A stretch of DNA of 64,000 bases, taken from NCBI RefSeq assembly GCF_001010805.1, contig NZ_CP011477.1, forward strand, positions 186,001 to 250,000. The letters are read 5' to 3'. The notes under the pieces were generated by a model. It did not search any database, was not told the origin of the DNA, and saw nothing but the letters and a program-made list of their open reading frames with translations. Source of the stretch: Spongiibacter sp. IMCC21906 (GTDB taxonomy: Bacteria; Pseudomonadota; Gammaproteobacteria; Pseudomonadales; Spongiibacteraceae). This document shows, one piece after another, positions 1-9,216 of the stretch; positions within the stretch are counted from its first letter, which is position 1, and every line of letters begins with the position of its first letter. A program made the translations under genes and the position numbers.

Positions 1-480
1 CCCTTGTCGTCATACCGACCCCCGGCTCGTAGGCCGGGGCAGGCTCCACTCCGTCATACCGGCCTCCGAGCCGGTATCCAGTAAACCACTGTGCCATGAA
101 TAGTCTCTGAGGTTGGATTCAAGCCCCAGCAGCTGGATCCCGGCTCGCTGCGCGTCCGGGATGACGGGAGGGGGAAGTTGGTACGCCCGGGATAAACTAT
201 GGCTAGGCCCCGAGGGTCAGGATGACGGGGCGCTACAACCACCCTTGTCGTCATACCGGCCCCTCTACGTCATACCGGCCTCCGAGCCGGTATCCAGTAA
301 ACCACCGTGCCATGAATAGTCCCTGAGGTTGAATTCAGATCCGAGCAACTGGATCCCGGATCGCTACGCGTCCGGGATGACGGGAGGGGGAAGTTGGTAC
401 GCCCGGGATAACAGGAGGAAGTTGGCACGTCTGGAATGACGGCAAGTTTGGGTGGGGCGCTGCACGTCCGAAATGAAGGA
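1..480. repeat. Family 1 hairpin repeats, array upstream of GIY-YIG gene
   Basis: Two clear pairs of imperfect palindromes are visible. B-type hairpins (CGTCATACCGG...CCGGTATCCAG) lie at 52-81 and 268-297. Each is followed about 50 bases later by an A-type hairpin in the opposite orientation, at 133-166 and 349-382, with stem CCCGG...CCGGG and outer CGTC/CCAG ends. Partial copies lie at 7-50 and 249-267. Pair order here is B forward then A reversed, opposite to the array downstream of the GIY-YIG gene at 839. Short open frames here are translated repeats, not genes. Positions 480-838 are AT-richer and hold no gene I can recognise. Confidence 0.9.
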
Positions 481-838
481 AGATTGAGAGCATTTCTACA
501 CGTCCGGAGCAACAAAATATTGAAGCGATGACTACCGTATTTGAGTAAAAAATAAAAAGTAAGGATTTAAATCAAAAAAATTTACAGATTTCTTTGCAAA
601 TTCTGACACGGCGTCTATATTCTTAAGGTGGCTTAGGATGAGCCTTTGGCATGGAAGGCACTCTCAGGACGAGAGGTCAACACGGGATGGTTTGGCGTTG
701 CCAAGGAGGCGACTGCTTTTCTGCCACCTTTTTATTAGCCGGCTTCTTTTAACAAGAAGCTTACGCACTTTGCTTTACAACATCTGACATAATTATCTGC
801 CCCTGCTTGATCCTTCGCTTTAGCAAGGAGGCTAGCGT

Positions 839-1126
839 ATGCATCAACCTGCTGTTTATATTTTGGCCAACCGCCGAAATGGCACTTTGTATACTGGGGT
901 GAGCGCCGATTTGCCCGGCCGGATTTGGCAACATAAACAGCATTTGGTAGAAGGATTCAGTAAACGCTATCAAACACATTTACTAGTGTACTTTGAATGC
1001 CATAGCTCTATGTATGAAGCGATTGCCAGAGAAAAACAATTAAAGCGATGGCGGCGGCAATGGAAGCTGGAATTAATAGAAACAATGAATCCTAATTGGC
1101 AAGACCTGTACGACACCTTATTTTAA
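839..1126 (+). CDS. GIY-YIG nuclease-like protein (YhbQ/UPF0213-type), flanked by family 1 repeats
   Basis: A 95-residue single-domain GIY-YIG protein. The first motif is VYIL near residue 7, the second LYTGV near residue 18, followed by an arginine helix (DLPGRIWQHK) and the segment AIAREKQLKRW, whose glutamate fits the metal-binding catalytic residue of the fold. The start is supported by GGAGG about 8-12 bases upstream. Small GIY-YIG proteins of this type are poorly characterised; nuclease activity is known for the fold, not shown for this protein. The gene stands alone between two arrays of the same palindromic repeats (1-480 and 1240-2215), in opposite orientations, which suggests a link between protein and repeats. 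Fold confidence is high; role is inferred. Confidence 0.85.
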   Translation: MHQPAVYILANRRNGTLYTGVSADLPGRIWQHKQHLVEGFSKRYQTHLLVYFECHSSMYEAIAREKQLKRWRRQWKLELIETMNPNWQDLYDTLF

Positions 1127-1229
1127 GGCCTTTCCCGAATTTTAATGTATTACCCACTGCCATTATTTCTTTAAAAGGCTTCAGGCTAAAACACTAAGAC
1201 CTCGCCACATCGAAGGACTAGACAATACA

Positions 1230-2215
1230 CAAAGACCCCGTCATCTCAGCCGGGATATAGATACACTGCGCTAAACTAACTCCCCATGCCCTTTTCTCGC
1301 ACAGTGGTTTACTGGATACCGGCTCGGAGGCCGGTATGACGACATTAGGGAGGATCGGCAACATGCTCCCTTCGTCATCCCGGACACCGCAGGTGAGCCG
1401 GGATCCAGCTACACGGTGCTAAACTAACTCCCCATACCCTTTCCTGCACGGTGATCTACTGGATACCGGCTCGGAGGCCGGTATGACGACATTAAGAAAA
1501 ATCGGTGACACGCACGTTCCTTTCGTCATCCCGGACGCGACAGCGAGCCGGGATCCAGCTGCTCGGGCTTGATTCAACCTCGGGGACTATTTATGAGACG
1601 GTGGTTTACTGGATACCGGCTCAAAGCCTGCCCCGGCCTACGAGCCGGGGGCCGGTATGACGACATTAAGAAGAATCGGTGACACGCTCCCTCCGTCATC
1701 CTGGACGCCGCAGGTGAGCCGGGATCCAGCTACGCGGTGCTAAACTAACTCCCCATGCCCTTTTCTCGCACGGTGGTTTACTGGATACCGGCTCGGAGGC
1801 CGGTATGACGACATTAGGGAGGATCGGCAACATGCTCTCTTCGTCATCCCGGACACCGCAGGTGAGCCGGGATCCAGCTACACGGTGCTAAACTAACTCC
1901 CCATGCCCTTTTCTCGCACAGTGGTCTACTGGATACCAGTTCAAAGCCTGCCCCGGCCTACGAGTCGGGGGCCGGTATGTCGACATTAAGAAGAATCGGT
2001 GACACGCACGCTCCCTTCGTCATCCTGGACGCGACAGCGAGCGAAAAGGACATGGAAAAAGCCAAAAACCTGTTCTTCGTCATCCCGGACGCGATAGCGA
2101 GCCGGGATCCAGCTGCTCGGGCTTGATTCAACCTCGGGGACTATTTATGACACGGTGGTTTACTGGATACCGGCTCGGAGCCTGCCCCGGCCTACGAGCC
2201 GGAGGCCGGTATGGC
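1230..2215. repeat. Family 1 hairpin array between GIY-YIG gene and ggt
   Basis: Alternating B reversed (CTGGATACCGG...CCGGTATGACG) and A forward (CGTCATCCCGG...CCGGGATCCAG) elements. B copies start near 1314, 1461, 1608, 1779, 1927 and 2162. A copies start near 1372, 1525, 1695, 1850 and 2082. The A loop varies: some copies carry a CACC/GGTG inner stem, others CGC/GCG, so pairing is kept while sequence changes. Several B copies contain an expanded GCCTGCCCCGGCCTACGAG loop. No convincing gene is present. Confidence 0.9.
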
Positions 2216-2364
2216 GATATAAGGAAGTAATCCCCCTGGGAATACCGAGCGAGCTGGTGACACTCACTGCCGTTACTATCGACATTTTGAGAGGCCTTCT
2301 AACTTTCCGATAGGGCTTGGACTCAGTACTATGGCTCATCCCACCAACAAAACACGGTCTGACA

Positions 2365-4080
2365 ATGCGATTGTTTCTGTTTTTTACCATCCTGCTCATC
2401 TCCTTCGCGGCCCGCGCCAGCGATCCGTTGATTGTGCCGGAAGCGGCTAGCGGTCTGACCGAGAACAAATCGGCAAGCTACAAAACAGCCATCGCCGTCA
2501 CGGCTAATCCTTACGCCAGCGAGGCAGCAAAGGCGATTCTTGCCCAAGGGGGATCTGCCGTAGACGCCGCGATTACCGCGCAGCTGGTACTGGGTTTGGT
2601 TGAACCCCAGTCCTCGGGAATTGGTGGCGGCGCATTTATGCTGCACTGGGATGCCCAGACACAGCAATTGAGTAGCTGGAACGGCAGAGAAACGGCACCA
2701 ATAGCAGTGGAGGAGTCGCATTTCCTCAATCAACACGGGAAGCCCATGGGCTTTTTTGACGCGGTAATCGGCGGCCATGCGGTGGGCGTGCCGGGCGTCA
2801 TCGCCATGCTCGACGCAGCCCATAAAGAGTATGGGAAGCTGCCTTGGGCAAGACTTTTTCAGCCAGCCATTGATCTTGCTCAAACCGGTTTTACCCTCTC
2901 TCCTCGCCTCCATACCTTGCTGAGTAAAATGCCAAAGGTTGCGGTAAACCCAGAGATCAGCCAATATTTTTTTAACAATGGCCACGCTAAGCCAGTCGGC
3001 ACCTTGCTAAAAAACCCCGCCTACGCGGAAAGTTTGGCCCTGATTGCGCAAGAAGGAGCAAGCGCGTTTTATCGTGGTGCCCTGGCTAAAAAAATCGTCG
3101 CCGCCGTGCAGAGCGATCCAAACCGTTCGGGCAAATTGCAACTCACCGACCTCGCCGATTACCACGCTCAACGTAATGAAGCCGTGTGCACGAGTTTTAT
3201 GGCATATCAGGTTTGTGGTGTGCCGCCGCCCTCTTCTGGTGGCACAACCGTGTTGGCAATTCTTGGAATACTGCAGTCTTTGGATATTGCCGATAAGCCT
3301 TCAGCAACACCCCATGCATTTATAGAAGCCTCCCGTTTGGCCTTTGCTGATCGCAATCATTATGTGGGAGATCCGGATTTTGTGCCGGTCCCAACACTCG
3401 GCATGGTGGACCACCGTTATTTAAAACAACGAGCGGCACTGATTGGCACAAAAGCCCACCAAGGAAGCTTTCTCCCCGGCAAGCCACCCGGAGCGCAGCC
3501 CAGACAAACAACGCCCTCTCCCGAGCTGCCTTCTACCAGTCATTTCAGCATTGTAGATACGCAGGGTAATGTGGTCAGTATGACCACCAGCATCGAAACC
3601 GCCTTTGGCTCCCGGATCATGGTGGGCGGCTTTTTGCTGAACAATCAGCTGACGGACTTCTCCTTTTCACCCATCAACGACGAGGGCGAAAAGGTCGCGA
3701 ATCGCATTCAAGCAGGCAAACGCCCTCGCTCGTCGATGTCGCCCACTATTGTTTTTAAAGATGGTCAGCCCGTACTTGCTATAGGTAGTCCTGGCGGCGC
3801 CAGAATTATCGATTATGTTGCCCTGAGTTTGTATCGGATTCTCGCCCAAGGTGACAGCCTTAGTAATGCCATTTCCGAAGGGCATATTGTGGCAATGGGC
3901 GAGCAGGTAGAACTTGAGCGTGGACGGTTTACTCCGGGTAGTGTCACATCACTACAACAACTAGGGCACCGCGTAAAAGAAAGCGATCAAACCAGCGGTA
4001 TTCATGCTGTTCGTATTACAAAAGACGGTTTAGAAGGCGTTGCAGACCCTCGGCGCGAAGGCACCATAGCCGGGTTTTAA
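2365..4080 (+). CDS. ggt: Gamma-glutamyltranspeptidase precursor
   Basis: Periplasmic N-terminal-nucleophile enzyme that removes gamma-glutamyl groups from glutathione and related peptides. The chosen start gives a clear signal peptide (MRLFLFFTILLISFAARA); an in-frame ATG at 2317 would add 16 hydrophilic residues before it and is less likely. The protein is 571 residues, usual for the family. Autoprocessing is expected before the Thr of PSTSHFSIVD, at about residue 391, with the following SMTTSIETAFGS and a GSPGGARI segment typical of the small subunit. It is monocistronic, between two family 1 arrays. A 5-oxoprolinase/hydantoinase-like gene lies 2.7 kb downstream, but a shared glutathione-breakdown role is only speculation. 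Confidence 0.95.
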   Translation: MRLFLFFTILLISFAARASDPLIVPEAASGLTENKSASYKTAIAVTANPYASEAAKAILAQGGSAVDAAITAQLVLGLVEPQSSGIGGGAFMLHWDAQTQQLSSWNGRETAPIAVEESHFLNQHGKPMGFFDAVIGGHAVGVPGVIAMLDAAHKEYGKLPWARLFQPAIDLAQTGFTLSPRLHTLLSKMPKVAVNPEISQYFFNNGHAKPVGTLLKNPAYAESLALIAQEGASAFYRGALAKKIVAAVQSDPNRSGKLQLTDLADYHAQRNEAVCTSFMAYQVCGVPPPSSGGTTVLAILGILQSLDIADKPSATPHAFIEASRLAFADRNHYVGDPDFVPVPTLGMVDHRYLKQRAALIGTKAHQGSFLPGKPPGAQPRQTTPSPELPSTSHFSIVDTQGNVVSMTTSIETAFGSRIMVGGFLLNNQLTDFSFSPINDEGEKVANRIQAGKRPRSSMSPTIVFKDGQPVLAIGSPGGARIIDYVALSLYRILAQGDSLSNAISEGHIVAMGEQVELERGRFTPGSVTSLQQLGHRVKESDQTSGIHAVRITKDGLEGVADPRREGTIAGF

Positions 4081-4139
4081 GCTCGCGGTGTTCTCTTGGC
4101 CCCGGCTAGGAGGAATGTTTTGGTACCGGCGCTTACTCA

Positions 4140-5400
4140 ACGTCTGGCGGCTTTCTGGATACCGGCTCAGAGGCCGGTAGGACGACGTAGGGCAGGTTGA
4201 TGGCACTCACAGCTTTTACCGAAGGGCGGCATCACAAAACAAAAACGCTGGTACACACTCCCTCCGTCATCCCGGACGCGATAGCGAGCCGGGATCCAGC
4301 TGCTCGGTGTTATGTTTTTACTACAGGTAGATATTCATAGCGCGGTGGCTTTCTGGATACCGGCTCGGGGGCCGGTATGACGACATGAGGGCTGTCATCC
4401 ACGTCTTACCGAAGACTGGCATGACTACACGAGGAGAGTCGGCCAAGCTCTCCCCCACTCATCCCCGCAGAATAATAACCCTCACCCCGTCATCCCGGAC
4501 GCGATAGCGAGCCGGGATCCAGCTGCTCGGTGTCATGTTTTACTACAGGTAGATATTCATAGTGCGGTGGTCTTCTGGATACCGGCTCGGAGGCCGGTAT
4601 GACGACATGGGGAGAGTCAATAGTAAGCACTGTCTTTACCGAAGACTCGTATAGCGACACGAGATGAGTCGGCGGCACACCTCCTCACTCATCCCTCGAA
4701 GAATAATAACCCCCACCCCGTCATCCCGGACGCGATAGCGAGCCGGGATCCAGTTGCTCGGTGTCATGTTTTTACTACAGGTAGATATTCATAGTGCAGT
4801 GGTCTTCTGGGTACCGGCTCGGGGGCCGGTATGACGATGCAGGGAGGGTTGATAGTAAGCACTGTCTTTACCCAAGGCCCGTATGACGACATGGGAATTG
4901 TCATCCACGTCTTACCGAAGACTGGCATGACGACACGAGGAGAGTCGACCAAGCTCTCCCCCACTCTCCCCCGCAGAATAATAACCCTCACCCCGTCATC
5001 CCGGACGCGATAGCGAGCCGGGATCCAGCTGCTCGGTGTCATGTTTTACTACAGCTAGATATTCATAGCGCGGCGGTCTTCTGGATACCGGCTCGGAGGC
5101 CGGTATGACGACATGGGGAGAGTCAATAGTAAGCACTGTCTTTACCGAAGACTAGTATAGCGACACGAGATGAGTCGGCGGCACACCTCCTCACTCATCC
5201 CTCGAAGAATAATAACCCTCACCCCGTCATCCCGGACGCGATAGCGAGCCGGGATCCAGCTGCTCGGTGTTATGTTTTATTACAGGGAGATATTCATAGT
5301 GCAGTGGTCTTCTGGATACCGGCTCAGAGGCCGGTATGACGATGCAGGGAGGGTCGATCGTAATCACTGTCTTTACCAAAGCCCTATGACGACGTAGGTA
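4140..5400. repeat. Family 1 hairpin array, ~230-270 bp units
   Basis: About five A forward hairpins (starts near 4266, 4492, 4720, 4995, 5226) alternate with B reversed hairpins (near 4353, 4577, 4807, 5080, 5311). The A-to-B gap is about 60 bases and carries a conserved filler (ACTACAGGTAGATATTCATAG). Units recur at roughly 230-270 bases and include a filler with GAGAGTC and TTTACCGAAG words. The array runs into the second GIY-YIG-like reading frame with almost no gap. Short open frames in it are repeat translations. Confidence 0.9.
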
Positions 5401-5529
5401 GGATTGAACCTACAAAACGACAAGGCACGTTTTTTAACTTATTGGTTATTTTTTCCGTATGCGCTGGCCATTCAGTTAATTAGCGCTACACTTATTTTTA
5501 CATTCTTTGCAACGCCATGGATTGGCATT

Positions 5530-5856
5530 ATGAAAATAGCGGCAATTTATATTCTTTATGATCCATCGGCCGGAGGTCGGTTGTATTTAGATGCCACGGC
5601 GGATTTGCAAAAGCGCCTTTGGGCACACAAGCATGCCCCGCCCAATCACGCAATTCGTAGCCTGCCAGAGCACACGCTCGTCTATTACGAAATTTTAGAA
5701 AACATGCATCAGGCGCTAATGCGAAAACGAGAAATTAAGCAAAGTGGCTCCCACACTAATATACGAATGATCAAGCAAAGCAATCCGGAGTGGCGGGACT
5801 TGTCTGCAGAGATTGCCAAGCAAGCCGGAGCTGTACATCCGAACCCACTGACTTAA
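5530..5856 (+). CDS. Degenerate GIY-YIG-like protein, second copy
   Basis: A 108-residue relative of the protein at 839-1126, alignable end to end: IYILYDPSAGGRLYLDATAD against VYILANRRNGTLYTGVSAD, and NPEWRDL against NPNWQDL near the C-terminus. The YIG-type motif has changed from LYTG to LYLD, and the position matching the catalytic Glu of AREKQ reads RKREI (Lys). The active site is therefore probably lost. The open frame extends upstream to 5404 with a hydrophobic segment, but homology begins at the ATG at 5530; no good ribosome site decides the start. It adjoins a family 1 array and overlaps the mutM stop by a few bases, tail to tail. It may be a pseudogene on its way out or a non-catalytic paralog. 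Confidence 0.6.
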   Translation: MKIAAIYILYDPSAGGRLYLDATADLQKRLWAHKHAPPNHAIRSLPEHTLVYYEILENMHQALMRKREIKQSGSHTNIRMIKQSNPEWRDLSAEIAKQAGAVHPNPLT

Positions 5857-6671
5857 CGCTGGCAGCGACCACAATATACGGTTGTTCGCTGAGCGAGGCG
5901 TACCTCTTTCAAAACCGCTCCGCATGCAGGGCAGCCCTGCCCGCCTCGGCCATAAACCTGTAGTTCTTGTTTAAAATAACCGGGCTTACCATCGCCGCCG
6001 ACAAAATCTTTTAAGGTGGTACCGCCTTGAATAATGGCGTTTGCTAGTACCTGTTTAATAGCCTGCACCAACAGCAGCAAACGGGCACGGCTCACAGAAC
6101 CCGCACTGCGGTTGGGATGAATGCCCGCCATAAACAGCGCTTCATTCGCATAGATATTACCCACCCCGACCACTATCTTGCCATCCATCAAAAAGCTTTT
6201 GATGGGCTGTTTTCGACCTTTAGCTTTGGTCTGTAAATACTCGGGGGTGAAATCCTCCGACAACGGCTCAGGGCCTAGATGACTCAACAGTACGTGCTGA
6301 CTGTATTCCGTTCCTGGCATCCACAGTACTGCGCCAAAGCGCCGAGGATCTGTATAGCGCAATACCCGACCGCTATCGAGCAGCCAGTCGATATGATCGT
6401 GCTTGGCCACTGCCGCATCGGCCTCTACCAAATACAGTCGCCCCGACATGCCCAAATGGATAATGAGCCAACCGCTGGCAAACTCAAGGAGCAAGTATTT
6501 TGCCCGTCGCTGAACAGATAGCACTTGCTGCCCTATCAACACATCGCCCAAGTCATCTGGCACCGGCCATCGCAAACTGGCATTGCGCACGGTAACGGCA
6601 CGAATAGCGCGCCCCAATAAATGCGGTGACACGCCTCGGCATACGGTTTCGACTTCGGGTAACTCGGGCAC
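5853..6671 (-). CDS. mutM: Formamidopyrimidine-DNA glycosylase
   Basis: Base-excision repair enzyme that removes 8-oxoguanine and formamidopyrimidines and nicks the abasic site. 272 residues, normal length. It starts with GTG, giving MPELPEVETV; the Pro after the initiator is the Schiff-base nucleophile and the following Glu the general acid. RRAKYLLLEF holds the conserved lysine. The C-terminal zinc finger is CPACG...CGRCQR. A GAGAG ribosome site precedes the GTG. It is divergent from the hydantoinase-like gene at 6795 and convergent with the degenerate GIY-YIG gene. Confidence 0.97.
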   Translation of the reverse strand: MPELPEVETVCRGVSPHLLGRAIRAVTVRNASLRWPVPDDLGDVLIGQQVLSVQRRAKYLLLEFASGWLIIHLGMSGRLYLVEADAAVAKHDHIDWLLDSGRVLRYTDPRRFGAVLWMPGTEYSQHVLLSHLGPEPLSEDFTPEYLQTKAKGRKQPIKSFLMDGKIVVGVGNIYANEALFMAGIHPNRSAGSVSRARLLLLVQAIKQVLANAIIQGGTTLKDFVGGDGKPGYFKQELQVYGRGGQGCPACGAVLKEVRLAQRTTVYCGRCQR

Positions 6672-6794
6672 GCGACTCTCTCAATATGAAATTTAATGAC
6701 AGGCAGCAAGATACCAGCAGCGTCACAGCAACAAAAGTGTGATCTTGACCAGGTTTTGGGCACAATAAGGCCTTTTATATGAAACAGGCGGGGC

Positions 6795-8822
6795 ATGAAG
6801 AACGCGACCAGCAACACTTTTCTCGGCGTGGATACCGGGGGCACATTTACTGATTTCGTGACGGTCAACGAAGATGGTCTGCGCAGCTATAAATGCCCCT
6901 CCACCCCCGACCACCCGGAACAGGCTATTCTCAGTGGTATTGCCGCGCTAGGTTTAAACGATCATGTTACCGATGGTTCTCTGGTGGTCGTTCATGGGTC
7001 GACCGTCGCCACCAATGCCGCGCTAGAAGGCAAGGGCGTTAAAACCGCCTTTATCACCAATCGCGGCTTTGCCGATATGCTCAGTATTGGCCGACAAACC
7101 CGCGCTGAACTCTATAACCTTCGTCCCGAATATACGCCACCGCCCGTGCCCGCTGAACTTTGTCTTGAAACCGGCGGCCGCCTTGATGCTCAAGGCAATA
7201 TGATTGAGCCACTGACCGAAGCGGATCTCGCCGCTCTGCAAAACCAAATAGCCAAACTCCAGCCTGAGGCGGTAGCGATTAATCTGCTGTTTTCATTTCT
7301 GGACGCCAGTGCCGAACACGCCATTGCCGCCGCCATGCCCGCCTCGGTTTTTGTCAGCCGCTCCTCTGCCATTTTGCCGGAATACAAAGAATATGAACGG
7401 GGTATGGCTACCTGGCTTAACGCCTGGCTGGGACCCAAAGTGGCCGATTATTTAACCGCATTACAACGCGCCCTGGCGGGCACACCCTTGTCGGTGATGC
7501 AGTCCTCCGGCGGCACCCTGGATGCTGAAAATGCTGCCCAACGCGCGGTTAATTTATTGTTATCCGGCCCCGCCGGCGGCCTTGCTGCCGCCCGCCAACT
7601 GGGTATTGACCTGAACCGTCCCAAATTAATGACCTTTGATATGGGCGGCACCTCCAGTGATGTTGCGTTAATCGATGGCGATATCAAACTGACCAGCGAG
7701 GGCAAAATCGGCCCCTATCCCGTGGCGGTTCCCATGGTTGATATGCACACCATTGGCGCGGGCGGTGGCTCCATTGCGTTTATTGACGATGGCGGCCTGC
7801 TTCGAGTCGGGCCGGAATCTGCGGGGGCAAGCCCCGGCCCGGCCTGCTATAACAAGGGCGGCCTTTGCGCCACCGTGACTGACGCCAATATGGTGTTAGG
7901 GCGCATCCCCGCCGACGCTAAACTGGGCGGCGATATGCCCCTGAAACTCGACCTTGCCCAGCGCGCCGTCGCGAACCTGGCCCAACAGCTATCGCTGGGG
8001 ATAGAAGCAACCGCTCAAGGCATTATCGACATCGCCAATGAACATATGGTGCGAGCACTGCGCGTGATCTCTGTACAACGCGGCCACGATCCAGCCGACT
8101 TCAGTTTGAGCTGTTTTGGGGGAGCGGGCGGCCTCCACGTTTGTGCGCTGGCAGAAGCCCTCGGCAGTCGTGAAATTATTATCCCCAACAATGCCGGTGT
8201 CTTTTCTGCATTGGGCATGCTCCAGGCTCCACGGGAGCGACAGCTATCGAAAACCCTGAACCAAAGCCTTAAGCAAGATAAAAATCTAGCCCAGACCCTA
8301 GGGGCAGAGCTAAGTAAACTAGCTGATACTGGCAGAGAGCAACTGCTTAAAGAGGGAGCCATCGCGAATACGCTACACACCTCAGCCAGCGTAGACCTTT
8401 GCTACCAGGGCCAAAGCTACACCCTCAACCTGCCCTGGGACCAAAACATCGCTGCATTACAAAAGGCATTTCATCGCGCCCATCAAGACCGCTACGGTCA
8501 CGAGTTAGCATTGCCCGTACAATTAATTAATCTTCGTCAGGCGGTGCGTGCGCCCTCCGCGCTGGCATCAATACCTCAGCACAAGTACCTCACTGCCGGG
8601 GAAGCCAGCGATACACTCACCGTCGCCTTTCTCAATCAAGCGGTACCTCGCTATCAACGAACTCAATTAGCCATCGGCCAACGCATTGCCGGACCCGCAC
8701 TAATTTGCGAAGAAGTTGCCACCAGTTGGCTGGCACCAAACTGGATCGCAACGGTGGTCGATAACGGCCATTTACTGCTGCATCCAACTACCACCGACAA
8801 AGCCACTGTAGACAGCCACTAG
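6795..8822 (+). CDS. Hydantoinase/5-oxoprolinase subunit A-like protein (orphan)
   Basis: 675 residues with the full HyuA/OplA architecture. The N-terminal ASKHA-type segment GVDTGGTFTDFV begins near residue 10, and a second phosphate-binding motif, TFDMGGTSSDVAL, lies near residue 280, followed by HTIGAGGGS and GPESAGASPGPACY. The family performs ATP-dependent opening of 5-oxoproline, hydantoin or related rings, usually with a B subunit. No B-subunit gene is adjacent, and none is visible in the window, so substrate cannot be assigned. The GGCGGGG sequence just before the ATG is a weak ribosome site. It is divergent from mutM and followed directly by the MITE-like element. Confidence 0.88.
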   Translation: MKNATSNTFLGVDTGGTFTDFVTVNEDGLRSYKCPSTPDHPEQAILSGIAALGLNDHVTDGSLVVVHGSTVATNAALEGKGVKTAFITNRGFADMLSIGRQTRAELYNLRPEYTPPPVPAELCLETGGRLDAQGNMIEPLTEADLAALQNQIAKLQPEAVAINLLFSFLDASAEHAIAAAMPASVFVSRSSAILPEYKEYERGMATWLNAWLGPKVADYLTALQRALAGTPLSVMQSSGGTLDAENAAQRAVNLLLSGPAGGLAAARQLGIDLNRPKLMTFDMGGTSSDVALIDGDIKLTSEGKIGPYPVAVPMVDMHTIGAGGGSIAFIDDGGLLRVGPESAGASPGPACYNKGGLCATVTDANMVLGRIPADAKLGGDMPLKLDLAQRAVANLAQQLSLGIEATAQGIIDIANEHMVRALRVISVQRGHDPADFSLSCFGGAGGLHVCALAEALGSREIIIPNNAGVFSALGMLQAPRERQLSKTLNQSLKQDKNLAQTLGAELSKLADTGREQLLKEGAIANTLHTSASVDLCYQGQSYTLNLPWDQNIAALQKAFHRAHQDRYGHELALPVQLINLRQAVRAPSALASIPQHKYLTAGEASDTLTVAFLNQAVPRYQRTQLAIGQRIAGPALICEEVATSWLAPNWIATVVDNGHLLLHPTTTDKATVDSH

Positions 8823-8838
8823 CGATAAGGCGTAAAAC

Positions 8839-9158
8839 TTAAGGCACCTCTTATTAATTCGATGATATCTCAAGCTTAGCCAAAAGCGGCTCAACAAGGC
8901 GCCGACATGAAGGAATGCTGGTTGCCTTTCAAGTGGCGGCAACGCAGTTGAGCCGCTTTTGGCTAAGCCCCGAGGGGCGGGCCTCTGGCGCACACTGGAC
9001 TGCGTTGCCATGCTCATTAAGGACAACCAGCCTTAATCTCGGCAACTGCTCCTGCGTTGCGCTATCTCCTGCATCCATGCAGTCGTTCGCATCGCGCCTT
9101 GCCAGTGCGCGCCAGAGACTCCGTTGAAACATTACCGAATTAATCAGAGGTGCCTTAA
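8839..9158. mobile_element. MITE-like inverted-repeat element with TTAA flanks
   Basis: Terminal inverted repeats GGCACCTCTTATTAATTCG (8843-8861) and its complement with one mismatch (9136-9154) bound a 312-bp segment. TTAA directly follows each outer end (8839-8842 and 9155-9158), as a 4-bp target duplication would. Inside are two further long inverted repeats: a perfect 22-bp pair (8874-8895 with 8947-8968) and a 16-bp pair with one mismatch (8983-8998 with 9102-9117). There is no credible coding sequence. This is the structure of a non-autonomous transposon needing a transposase in trans, and an IS5-like family is possible but unproved. It ends 58 bases before the cyaA start. Confidence 0.8.
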
Positions 9159-9216
9159 TATACAAGCAACCGTCATCATAATAATCACCGTTATTTAAAG
9201 GAGAACCGGATCTGCT

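Noticed and set aside
2329-2985. 218-codon minus-strand frame overlapping ggt
   Set aside because: Shadow of ggt, with no homology or ribosome site.
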